Shown here: piece after piece, positions 8,445 to 16,900 of the stretch
Layout of the letters: each line of letters opens with the position of its first letter
Position numbering within the stretch: the stretch's first letter is position 1
Source of the DNA: Flavicella sp037132785
GTDB lineage: Bacteria > Bacteroidota > Bacteroidia > Flavobacteriales > Flavobacteriaceae
Direction: 5' to 3'
Assembly (NCBI RefSeq): GCF_037132785.1
Contig: NZ_JBAHZZ010000009.1
Span: forward strand, 1-25,736
Length of the DNA: 25,736 nt
Notes under the pieces: generated by a model
Told to the model about the DNA's origin: nothing
The model's database searches: none
What the model saw: the letters and a program-made list of their open reading frames with translations, nothing else
Program-made: the position numbers and the translations under genes

Positions 8445-9593
8445 ATGACAATGAATAAGAAAATAGGAGTGTTTTTAATTGTTTTGACAACATTTTTAAG
8501 GATAAGTGCACAAGAACAAACAGCAAATCCGATTTCTATGGTAGCACCGTTGTTAATGATTAATTCTGATGCACGTTCCGCTGGTATGGGAGATGTAGGT
8601 GTAGCGACAACCTCAGATGCTAATTCAATTTACCATAATTCAGCAAAAATGGCTTTTAATACTTCTGAGTATACTGTCGGAATAAACTATACACCTTGGT
8701 TACAAAACTTAATAGATGGACTGTTTGTAGGGGGAGGTTCTGTTGTTAATAGAATTGATGAAAGGAGTGCGTGGGGAGCAAATTTGCGTTATTTTTCTTT
8801 AGGTACGATTGATTTATATGATGAATATGGGGTTTTTGAAGGTGAGGAGAATCCAAATGAATTGACAGCGGCGGTTTCTTATGCTTTAAAATTGAATGAT
8901 TATTTTTCAATGGGAGTTACTTTACGATATATTCGTTCTGACCTTTCTATTAAATCCTTGAATACAGATATTTCTCCAATTAATGGTTTTGGCGTAGATG
9001 TATCTGGGTTTTATCAATCACCAGAAAAAAATTATGGTAGTTTTAATGGTAGAATTCGTGCAGGATTTAATATTTCTAATTTAGGACCGAAAGTGTCTTA
9101 TACTTCAGGAGAAGAGAATTTTATTCCAACTCGATTGAGACTAGGAGGAGGATTTGATTTTATCTTAAATAATTTCAATACATTTGCTATTACAGTAGAG
9201 TTTTCTAAATTATTGGTTCCAACTCCTCCAATTAGAGATAGTTCTGGAGAAATAATTTTAGGACAAGATGATAATGTTGGATGGGTAGAAGGTATGTTTC
9301 AGTCATTTTCGGATGCTCCTTATGGCTTTAAAGAAGAAATGGATGAAATAACTGTTGGTATAGGAGCAGAGTACATATACAATAAATCATTTGCTTTAAG
9401 AGCTGGGTATTTTCACGAGAGTGAATTTAAAGGGAATCGCCAGTATTTTACGATGGGGGCAGGAGTAGAAGCTAAATCATTTAATATTGATTTGTCATAT
9501 TTAGTGAATACTTCATCTGTATATAATCCTTTAGAAAGTACTTTGCGTTTTTCTCTTTCGTTTGATTTGGGAGATATATATGATAATTTTTAG
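8445..9593 (+). CDS. porV: Type IX secretion outer-membrane protein PorV (LptO)
   Basis: A 382-residue outer-membrane beta-barrel of the FadL-like class. PorV collects folded cargo from the SprA translocon and forms the attachment complex with PorU, PorQ and PorZ. The signal peptide ends in RISAQ|EQ near residue 23. The mature start carries the family motif DARSAGMGDVG and then TSDANSIYHNSAKMAF. The chain shows alternating strands throughout and ends LRFSLSFDLGDIYDNF, with a terminal aromatic residue expected for outer-membrane insertion. Two ATGs compete, at 8445 and 8451; the second (MNKKIG) gives a standard signal peptide and may be the real start. It follows porU directly and is followed after 3 bases by a haemoglobin gene. 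Confidence 0.95.
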   Translation: MTMNKKIGVFLIVLTTFLRISAQEQTANPISMVAPLLMINSDARSAGMGDVGVATTSDANSIYHNSAKMAFNTSEYTVGINYTPWLQNLIDGLFVGGGSVVNRIDERSAWGANLRYFSLGTIDLYDEYGVFEGEENPNELTAAVSYALKLNDYFSMGVTLRYIRSDLSIKSLNTDISPINGFGVDVSGFYQSPEKNYGSFNGRIRAGFNISNLGPKVSYTSGEENFIPTRLRLGGGFDFILNNFNTFAITVEFSKLLVPTPPIRDSSGEIILGQDDNVGWVEGMFQSFSDAPYGFKEEMDEITVGIGAEYIYNKSFALRAGYFHESEFKGNRQYFTMGAGVEAKSFNIDLSYLVNTSSVYNPLESTLRFSLSFDLGDIYDNF

Positions 9594-9596
9594 GTT

Positions 9597-9965
9597 TTGG
9601 ATATAGAAAACAGGGAAGATCTTTATAAAATAGTTCAATTGTTTTATCAAAAGTTATTTGATGATGATGAGGTGAAGCACTTTTTTGTGGAATTTTTGGA
9701 GCCAGAAAACCTGGAAAAGCATTTAAATATATTGGTTGATTTTTGGGATAATGTACTGTTTCATTCAGGCACTTATGCTAAAAATGCAATGCAGCCACAT
9801 ATTGAAAAACATAAGAAAACCCCCTTTAAAAAGAAAAGTTTTGAAAAGTGGTTACTTCTATTTAGTTCTTCTGTAGATGAGTTGTTTAAAGGGGAAAATT
9901 CAGAAGTTTTAAAAAATCGTGCTCAATCTATTGCAATAGTAATGCAACTTAAAATTCTTCATTGA
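9597..9965 (+). CDS. Group III truncated haemoglobin
   Basis: A 122-residue 2-over-2 globin. The sequence follows the Campylobacter Ctb pattern: QLFYQKLF with the likely B10 Tyr17, DFWDNVLF with the conserved Trp50, then PHIEKHKKTPF with His72 as the probable proximal haem ligand, then FEKWLLLF and the helix-H segment NRAQSIAIVMQ. Family members bind O2 and are linked to nitric oxide or oxygen handling at low oxygen; which role applies here is not shown. The start must be TTG at 9597, because an in-frame stop (the porV TAG, 9591-9593) lies 3 bases before it and the next Met is deep in the fold. Translation is therefore probably coupled to porV termination. Many Flavobacteriaceae, as I recall, have a cytidine deaminase gene at this spot. 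Confidence 0.85.
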   Translation: MDIENREDLYKIVQLFYQKLFDDDEVKHFFVEFLEPENLEKHLNILVDFWDNVLFHSGTYAKNAMQPHIEKHKKTPFKKKSFEKWLLLFSSSVDELFKGENSEVLKNRAQSIAIVMQLKILH

Positions 9966-9976
9966 TAATAATTGAT

Positions 9977-9984
9977 TATTTTTG
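9977..9984 (+). promoter_or_regulatory. -7 box upstream of the KAS III gene
   Basis: TATTTTTG is an exact match to TAnnTTTG. It lies 12 bases after the haemoglobin stop and 52 bases before the ATG at 10036. No convincing -33 TTG occurs at the proper spacing, so the call rests on the -7 box alone. Confidence 0.35.
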
Positions 9985-10035
9985 TGTTTAGTTAAGTGAA
10001 AATTGCGAATAGCAATTGCTTATAAAATTATTTTT

Positions 10036-11106
10036 ATGTCAATTTATTCTGTTATTACCGGTACAGGTAGCTGTATTCCCTCTAAAGTAAAAAAAAATTC
10101 TGATTTTCTGTCTAGTACTTTCCTAAATGAAGAAGGTGCCGTTTTTAAAGGTAGCAACGATGTTACCATTGGTAAGTTTAAGCAGATTACAGGAATCGAA
10201 GAAAGACGATATGCTGAGGATCATTTGAATACTTCAGATTTAGCCACTATTGCAGCAGAAAAAGCTATTAAATCCTCAGGGATTGATAGAAATACAATTG
10301 ATCAAATAATTGTAGCCCATAATTTTGGGGATGTAAAATATGGAAGTATTCAAGGAGATACTTTACCAAGTCTAGCTTCAAAAATTAAAAATAAATTAAA
10401 AATAAAGAATACCTATTGCGTAGCATATGATTTATTGTTTGGTTGTCCAGGTTGGGTACAGGGTATTATACATGGTGAAGCTTTTATAAAATCTGGTATG
10501 GCTAAGAAAATACTGGTTATCGGTGCAGAAACACTTTCAAGAGTTGTGGATGACTTTGATAGGGATTCTATGATTTATGCTGATGGGGCAGGAGCTGTGA
10601 TATTAGAAGCTAAAGAGAGTAAAGAACCTGTGGGGGTATTGAGTTATGGAGCTCAATCCTTTACAGAAAAGGAAACTAATTATTTGTTTTTTGGTGAGTC
10701 GTATAATAATGATGCTTTAGATAATACAAAGTATATCAAGATGAACGGACGTAAAATTTATGAGTTTGCGTTAAATAATGTTCCTGATGCGATGAAATCA
10801 GTATTAGAAGATAGCGGAATTTCAATTAATCAAGTAAAAAAAATATGTATTCATCAGGCAAATGAAAAGATGGACGAGGCAATTGTAGAACGTTTTTATA
10901 AGTTGTATAACTTAAAAGCACCAGAATCCGTGCTTCCTATGAGTATTTATAAGTTAGGTAATAGCTCCTCGGCTACGGTTCCAACCTTGTTAGATTTAAT
11001 TTTAAAAGGTAAAATGGAAGGTCATCAAATTGTTAGTGGTGATGTTGTTATTTTGGCCTCTGTAGGAGCTGGAATGAATATAAATGCAGTTGTTTATAAA
11101 TTTTAA
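10036..11106 (+). CDS. 3-oxoacyl-ACP synthase III family protein (FabH-like)
   Basis: A 356-residue thiolase-fold enzyme that would condense an acyl-CoA starter with malonyl-ACP. The catalytic triad is complete: Cys137 in LLFGCPGWVQG, His273 in CIHQANEKMD and Asn309 in LGNSSSATVP. The Cys context GCPGW differs from the ACSGF of housekeeping FabH, which points to a KAS III paralogue, possibly for a special starter or secondary lipid. The N-terminus (YSVITGTGSCIPSK) and DADGAGAVILEAK-like segment (ADGAGAVIL) fit the family. I chose the ATG at 10036 over an upstream in-frame TTG at 10003, because the family starts a few residues before the first strand. The stop shares a TTAA with the facing lipB stop. 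Not named fabH because the substrate is uncertain. Confidence 0.85.
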   Translation: MSIYSVITGTGSCIPSKVKKNSDFLSSTFLNEEGAVFKGSNDVTIGKFKQITGIEERRYAEDHLNTSDLATIAAEKAIKSSGIDRNTIDQIIVAHNFGDVKYGSIQGDTLPSLASKIKNKLKIKNTYCVAYDLLFGCPGWVQGIIHGEAFIKSGMAKKILVIGAETLSRVVDDFDRDSMIYADGAGAVILEAKESKEPVGVLSYGAQSFTEKETNYLFFGESYNNDALDNTKYIKMNGRKIYEFALNNVPDAMKSVLEDSGISINQVKKICIHQANEKMDEAIVERFYKLYNLKAPESVLPMSIYKLGNSSSATVPTLLDLILKGKMEGHQIVSGDVVILASVGAGMNINAVVYKF

Positions 11107-11813
11107 GAAACGGATTGTTGTTCAAAATTTATTTCAAATAGAGTAGTAAGGTGTTTTGTGATTTTTTGCTTTACTTCATCTTCAGATATTTTTCTACCCA
11201 ATTCCGCTTCCATTGATGTAACTGCTTTTCCTTTAATCCCACAAGGAATAATATGGTCAAAATAGCCTAAGTTGACATTTACATTAAGAGCAAAACCATG
11301 CATGCTAACCCATCTACTACAACGAACGCCTAAAGCACAAATTTTTCTAGCAAATGGAGTTCCTGGGTCAAACCAGACTCCAGTTTCACCTTTGCTTCTT
11401 TCAGCGTTCAAATCATATTCTTTTAGTGTGAGTATAATAGCCTCTTCTAAATATCGAAGATATTTATGAATATCGGTAAAGAAATTTTCGAGATCAAAGA
11501 TAGGGTATCCAACAATTTGACCAGGTCCATGGTAAGTAATATCTCCACCCCGGTTACTTTTATAAAAAGTAGCACCTTTCGCTTTTAATTGTTTTTCGTT
11601 TAAGAGAAGGTTGCTAAGATTTCCGCTTTTTCCTAATGTATACACATGTGGGTGTTCTACAAAAAGCAAATAATTATCTGTAGGTAATTGTTGTTCATTA
11701 TTTCTATTGATCATTTTTTTTTCAATGATACTGTCAAATAACTCAACTTGATAATCCCAAGCTTCTTGGTATCCTTTTCTTCCTAATTCCCGTATGTATA
11801 CTTTTTTATTCAT
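11103..11813 (-). CDS. lipB: Lipoyl(octanoyl) transferase LipB
   Basis: A 236-residue cytoplasmic enzyme that moves octanoyl from acyl carrier protein to the lipoyl domains of 2-oxoacid dehydrogenases and GcvH, the first step of lipoate synthesis. The biotin/lipoate-ligase fold shows EHPHVYTLGKSG, RGGDITYHGPGQIVGYPIFD, RKICALGVRCSRWVSMHGFA and IIPCGIKGKAVTSM. The catalytic pair is Lys157 (in ARKICALG) and Cys191 (in IIPCGI). The length is normal. It is transcribed away from gldA and ends against the KAS III gene, sharing the TTAA that forms both stop codons. No terminator is seen at this junction. Confidence 0.95.
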   Translation of the reverse strand: MNKKVYIRELGRKGYQEAWDYQVELFDSIIEKKMINRNNEQQLPTDNYLLFVEHPHVYTLGKSGNLSNLLLNEKQLKAKGATFYKSNRGGDITYHGPGQIVGYPIFDLENFFTDIHKYLRYLEEAIILTLKEYDLNAERSKGETGVWFDPGTPFARKICALGVRCSRWVSMHGFALNVNVNLGYFDHIIPCGIKGKAVTSMEAELGRKISEDEVKQKITKHLTTLFEINFEQQSVS

Positions 11814-11939
11814 GTATGTAGTCCTCTAATAGCAGCTAAATAGAAGTACAAAGGTCTGAAAAATTACTGACTTAAATAGATTTCAAAAGGAATCTTGTTT
11901 TTTAGTGTTTTCAAAAGACGAGTCATTTGTATAAAAGTG

Positions 11940-11947
11940 TATTTTTG
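11940..11947 (+). promoter_or_regulatory. -7 box of gldA
   Basis: TATTTTTG matches TAnnTTTG exactly and lies 16 bases before the ATG at 11964, implying a very short leader. It supports that ATG as the start, since any start upstream (for example TTG at 11895) would precede the promoter. A matching -33 element is not evident. Confidence 0.4.
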
Positions 11948-11963
11948 TAAGAAAACTCCAACT

Positions 11964-12857
11964 ATGTCGATAAAAGTAGAAAATGTATCGAAATTATATA
12001 ATACTCAGAAAGCAGTGCAAAATGTTTCATTTGAAATAGAGAAAGGAGAAGTCGTGGGGCTTTTAGGTCCAAACGGATCAGGGAAATCTACTTTAATGAA
12101 AATTATAACGGGTTTTATAACTTCTTTTCAGGGAGATGTATTGATTGAAGGAGTTTCTGTAAAAAAGAATTTATTGGCTATTCAAAAAAATATAGGCTAT
12201 TTACCAGAGTCGAATCCGTTATATCAAGAGATGTATGTGTTAGAATATTTGACTTTTGTGGCGGAGGTTCATAAAATCCCAAAGAAGGAAATTAAAAATG
12301 TTTTGGATGCGGTAGGATTAACACAGGAAGCCCATAAACAGATTTATAAATTATCAAAAGGATATAAACAAAGAGTTGGATTGGCAGCGGCATTGATACA
12401 TAATCCGAAAATTTTAATTTTAGATGAACCAACAACAGGATTAGATCCAAATCAGTTAATTGAAATTAGAGATTTAATAAGACAGTTAGGTGAAAATAAA
12501 ATAATTATACTATCTACACATATTATGCAAGAGGTAGAAGCGGTATGTGATCGGGTTTTAATTTTGAAAAATGGAGAGATCGTAGCAGATGAAAATTTAA
12601 AAAAATTAAAGGAGCAGCAAATGCAAATAATTGAAGTGGAATTTGATTTTCAAATAGAAAAACGTTTCTTTAATCAATTGCCAGATTTACAATCTTTGAC
12701 TTCTTTAGGAGGTGCTGTTTGGGAATTAACTTTCGATACGAAAGAAGATATGCGTTCAAAAGTGTTCGATTTTGCTACAGAGAATGGACTTAAAATTATA
12801 CAACTAAATACTAAAAACAAAAATTTAGAGTCTTTATTCACTGAATTGACAAATTAA
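11964..12857 (+). CDS. gldA: ABC transporter ATPase, gliding-associated GldA type
   Basis: A 297-residue ABC ATPase. Walker A is GPNGSGKST (35-43), the signature is LSKGYKQR (130-137), Walker B is LILDEP (151-156) with PTTGLD following, and the switch His is His186 in LSTHIM. The C-terminal extension of about 80 residues fits GldA, whose partners GldF and GldG (membrane and auxin-fold subunits) are not in the window; in flavobacteria gldA is commonly unlinked from gldFG. GldAFG is needed for gliding in Flavobacterium johnsoniae, though gldF is naturally absent in some gliders. The start is the ATG at 11964, just after a perfect -7 box. The stop lies 2 bases from the facing tsaD stop. Generic multidrug or lipid-type ABC ATPases look similar, so GldA is likely, not certain. 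Confidence 0.8.
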   Translation: MSIKVENVSKLYNTQKAVQNVSFEIEKGEVVGLLGPNGSGKSTLMKIITGFITSFQGDVLIEGVSVKKNLLAIQKNIGYLPESNPLYQEMYVLEYLTFVAEVHKIPKKEIKNVLDAVGLTQEAHKQIYKLSKGYKQRVGLAAALIHNPKILILDEPTTGLDPNQLIEIRDLIRQLGENKIIILSTHIMQEVEAVCDRVLILKNGEIVADENLKKLKEQQMQIIEVEFDFQIEKRFFNQLPDLQSLTSLGGAVWELTFDTKEDMRSKVFDFATENGLKIIQLNTKNKNLESLFTELTN

Positions 12858-12859
12858 GA

Positions 12860-13894
12860 TTAGCTGAGGTCATTTACCTTTAATCTTGCATTTGCAGAAA
12901 CACCAATGTCACTAAAATTATTTTGTAAATATTTATAGTATCCAGCAATGGCAATCATACCAGCATTATCGGTTGTGTATTCAAATTCAGGAATATAGGT
13001 CGTCCATTTATAAGTGTTTTCGGTTTCTTTTAATCTCTTTCTGATTTCTGAATTGGCAGAAACTCCACCTGCAATCGCAACATGTTTGATTCCTGTTTCT
13101 TTAACTGCATTTTTTAATTTATCCATCAAGATAGTTGTAATTGTATGTTGTAAGGAAGCGCAAATATCAAATAAATTTTCTTCAATAAAATTAGGGTTTT
13201 CTTTTTCTTGCTTTTGGATAAAGTATAAAAAGGCAGTTTTTAACCCGCTAAAGCTAAAATCCATTGGACCTACTTTAGGTTTGGTAAATTTGTAGGCTAA
13301 CGGATTTCCATGCTTTGCATGTTTATCAATTAATGGACCACCTGGGTACAGTAGGTTAAGTATTTTGGCAGATTTATCAAAAGCCTCTCCAACAGCATCG
13401 TCAATTGTTTCTCCTAAAACACTCATCTCAAAATAATCTTCCACTTTTACAATTTGGGTATGTCCTCCACTTATGGTTAAACATAAGAATGGAAACGGTG
13501 GTTTTTTACAGTCATTATTATGGATGAAATGAGCCAATACATGGGCTTGCATGTGGTTAATGTCTAAAAGAGGAATGTTTAAAGACAAGGCTAAAGACTT
13601 TGCAAAAGATGTGCCTACAAGTAATGAACCCATTAATCCAGGTCCTCTTGTAAAAGCTATGGCATTTAAGTCTTTTTTGTCGATATTTGCTTTTTGAATT
13701 GCTTGTTGAACTACAGGAACGATATTTTGTTGATGTGCCCGTGAAGCTAACTCAGGAACAACACCTCCATATTCGGCATGTATGGATTGATTGGCAACGG
13801 TATTAGATAGAATTTTATCGTTGCAAATTACTGAAGCACTGGTGTCATCGCATGATGACTCAATGGCAAGTATATAAACAGGTTTTTTAGACAT
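12860..13894 (-). CDS. tsaD: tRNA N6-adenosine threonylcarbamoyltransferase TsaD
   Basis: A 344-residue ASKHA-fold enzyme that transfers threonylcarbamoyl to A37 of ANN-reading tRNAs, acting with TsaB and TsaE. The N-terminus IESSCDDTSASVI, the LASRAHQQNI segment, the metal-binding pair His114 and His118 in NHMQAHVLAH, the glycine-rich ISGGHTQIV, and the C-terminal GGVSANSEIR are all present. Length is usual. It is divergent from tamB, and a -7 box precedes it by about 38 bases. TsaB and TsaE are not nearby. Confidence 0.97.
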   Translation of the reverse strand: MSKKPVYILAIESSCDDTSASVICNDKILSNTVANQSIHAEYGGVVPELASRAHQQNIVPVVQQAIQKANIDKKDLNAIAFTRGPGLMGSLLVGTSFAKSLALSLNIPLLDINHMQAHVLAHFIHNNDCKKPPFPFLCLTISGGHTQIVKVEDYFEMSVLGETIDDAVGEAFDKSAKILNLLYPGGPLIDKHAKHGNPLAYKFTKPKVGPMDFSFSGLKTAFLYFIQKQEKENPNFIEENLFDICASLQHTITTILMDKLKNAVKETGIKHVAIAGGVSANSEIRKRLKETENTYKWTTYIPEFEYTTDNAGMIAIAGYYKYLQNNFSDIGVSANARLKVNDLS

Positions 13895-13931
13895 AATAAA
13901 AATAATTAGGCATCCTTTTGCTAATAGGTAA

Positions 13932-13939
13932 CAAAGTTA
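13932..13939 (-). promoter_or_regulatory. -7 box of tsaD
   Basis: On the minus strand TAACTTTG is an exact TAnnTTTG match, about 38 bases upstream of the tsaD ATG (13894). It lies next to the presumed start region of tamB on the opposite strand, so the two genes share a very compact control region of less than 100 bases. No strong -33 TTG is seen at the standard spacing. Confidence 0.4.
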
Positions 13940-13945
13940 AAGCAT

Positions 13946-16900
13946 ATCAAACGAATAAGAAAAATACTAACTAGAATTTTAGCAATTGTTTTGCTGATAT
14001 TAATCGTTTTCAGCATTTTGCTTGCTCAGCCTTGGATTCAAACAAAAATTGGAGAAAAAGTCTCTGAATTTTTAAAAGAAACTTATGATGTTGCTATTAC
14101 TGTTGATAAAATAAAAATTTCAGTTATTGGGAAGTTGGAGTTTTCTGGGGTTTTGGTAAAAGATCATCATAATGATACTTTGATAGCAGTTTCTAGATTT
14201 GATACGGATATAAGACAATTAAGCTCTTTACTAAATTCAAGATTGTTATTTGGTGAGTCTAATATGTCTGAAGGAGTTTTTCATATGAAAACCTATAAAG
14301 GGGAGGATACAAATAACCTTACCGTTTTCTCTAGAAAATTTTCAAAAGAAAAAAAGAATCCTTTTCAGTTAAATATTCCATATGTTGGGTTAAACAACAT
14401 TGATTTTGATATTGTAAATCAAAACAAAAAAAAGGACTCTATGGTCGCTTATTATCATGGAATTAATGGTTTAATAAAGGATTTTGAATTGAAAGGGCCA
14501 AATTTTTCTTTACGTGTTGAAAATGCAAATTTTATTGAAAATCATGGGTTAAAAGTGAATAATTTAACCACGGATTTTTCTTTTTCTAAAACACAAATGT
14601 TATTTCGAGAAGCTTATTTGGAAACTCCAAATTCGAAAATAGATCTAGATATTACTTTTAATTATAAAGGAGACGATTTAAAGGACTTTAATAATAAAGT
14701 TCAAATTGAATGTGCAATTAATAATTCTTATATATCACTTATAGATTTAAAAAAAATGTACAAAGAATTTAATGGAAATGATTTGTTAAAAGTATCATCA
14801 GTCTTAAAAGGAACTTTGAATGATTTTAGGCTTTTGCATTTTGACTTGTCATCAGGTTCCGATTTGAAAATAAAAGGGAACTATCATGTCAAAGAAGCCG
14901 TAAATCAAGGAGTTGGTTTTTCAATGAATGGCGTTAGTGATGAGTTAACTTCTGATTATGCAAATTTAAAATCAATATTGCCAAATTTTCTTGGGAAAAG
15001 TTTACCGACAGAATTGAAAAAGATAGGTGTATTTACAATTTCTGGAGCAACTTTAATAACAAATAAATTGTTGGATATAGTAATAGAAATCAAATCAAAC
15101 ATGGGAAATGTTAGCGTTGATTTGGAATTGACAAATATTGATCATATTGATAGTGCTACTTATAATGGATATGTAAAAGTAGTTGACTTTGAATTCGGTA
15201 AAATGATTGGGGATCCTTTAATTGGGCAGTTGTCCTTTGAGGGAGAAGTTGAAGGAGAAGGGTTTAAATTAGAGAATATAAACACATCGTTAAATGGTGT
15301 CGTTTCAAAGCATCAATATAAAGGATATACATACAGGGGGATTAAAGTAAATGGATTGTTGGAAAACAAACTGTTTAATGGCCATTTAATCATGAATGAT
15401 CAGAATATTAGCTTTGATTTTACGGGACTAGCTGATCTATCTGAAGAAGTGTATAAGTTTGATTTTAATGTGACTGTTGATAAATTAGATTTGAAAAAAT
15501 TACATCTTTTTGAAAGAGATAGTATCGCTGTACTAAAAGGAGATATTAATGTGGATCTTTCAGGTAATTCTATCAATAATATTATCGGTACAGTAAGTTT
15601 TAAAAACGCCACATACACAAATGAATACAAAGCACATACTTTTGAGAATTTCTCACTAACATCTGAACATAATGAGCATATTAGGACATTGACATTTAGT
15701 TCTAAAGATATTATAAATGGTAAAATAAAGGGAGCTTTTAGGTTTCAGGATTTAGGGGCGATGGTTCAGAATTCCCTTGGAAGTATGATGGCAAATTATG
15801 CTCCAGTAGAAGTGAAAGGAGATCAGTTTATAGAATTCGATTTTGAGATTTTTAAAGAAATAATCCCGGTGTTAGCTCCAAACGTAAGTTTGTTGTCAAG
15901 TGCGAGTTTAAAAGGGAAAGTTTTAGATGGGGATAATGAGATAAAGTTGTTGTTTGTAACTCCAAAATTGAAGGTGAATAGAACATTGTTGGATAGTGTT
16001 CGTCTTAAATTGGATAATAAGAATCCATCTTTAAATACCAATTTTAGTATTAAAGAAATAAATTCACCCAACTATACTATTCGAAATTTAGACATATATA
16101 ATAAAAAGGTAAACGATACTTTGTATTTTAGAGCTGATTTTACAGGAGGAATTAAAAATGAAGAACGTTTTGGTCTTGTTTTTTATTATACAATTGACAA
16201 GGAGAAAAAATCTGTTTTGGGAGTCTTGGAATCTAAAATTTTATTTAAAGATATAGAATGGAAGATTAATCCGTCAGGAAATAAAGATAACAAATTGATT
16301 TTTGATGTACAAAAGCAAGAGTATGAAATTAAAGAGATAGAATTTATTACAGAGGGGCAAAAAATTCGATTTGATGGAGTGATTCGAGATTCCACATATA
16401 AAAACTTGCATATGAAATTTGTCAATGTAAATTTAGGTGCCATTATGCCTAAAATTGAGAGCCTGTCTTTAAATGGTGTTTTAGATGGAAACTTTAATTT
16501 TAAGCAAGAAAAAGGAATTTATAATCCTCTTGGGGATTTAAGGATCAAAGAGTTTTCCATAAACGATTTTTTGCAAGGGGATTTAAATATGCAAGTAAAC
16601 GCAAAAGATTCCTATAAAAAATATCAGATAGATGTTTCTTTGATAAATGATACGTTCAAGAAGTTCGAAGCTGCAGGAGTAATTGACTTTAGAAGTAAAG
16701 AGCCTTCGATCGATTTGGATGTGAAATTAAATAATTTTAATTTAAATGCATTTAGCCCTTTAGGGAAAAACGTGCTTTCTCAGATAAGAGGTGTTGCAGA
16801 TGGAGAGTTTAAAGTAATAGGAGCTTTGTTAAACCCAGAAATGAATGGGGTTTTAGAGTTGAATCATTCAGGGTTTACTTTGCCTTATTTAAATGTAGAT

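Noticed and set aside
10003..10035. Extension of the KAS III gene to an upstream TTG
   Set aside because: The added residues (RIAIAYKIIF) precede the normal family start, and the ATG at 10036 fits better.
10089..10097. A9 run near the start of the KAS III gene as a slippage site
   Set aside because: Runs of eight or nine A are common in this A/T-rich sequence, so it carries far less weight than the G9 run in porU.
11895..11963. Extension of gldA to an upstream alternative start
   Set aside because: A perfect -7 box lies inside this stretch, and the ABC domain begins right after the ATG at 11964.
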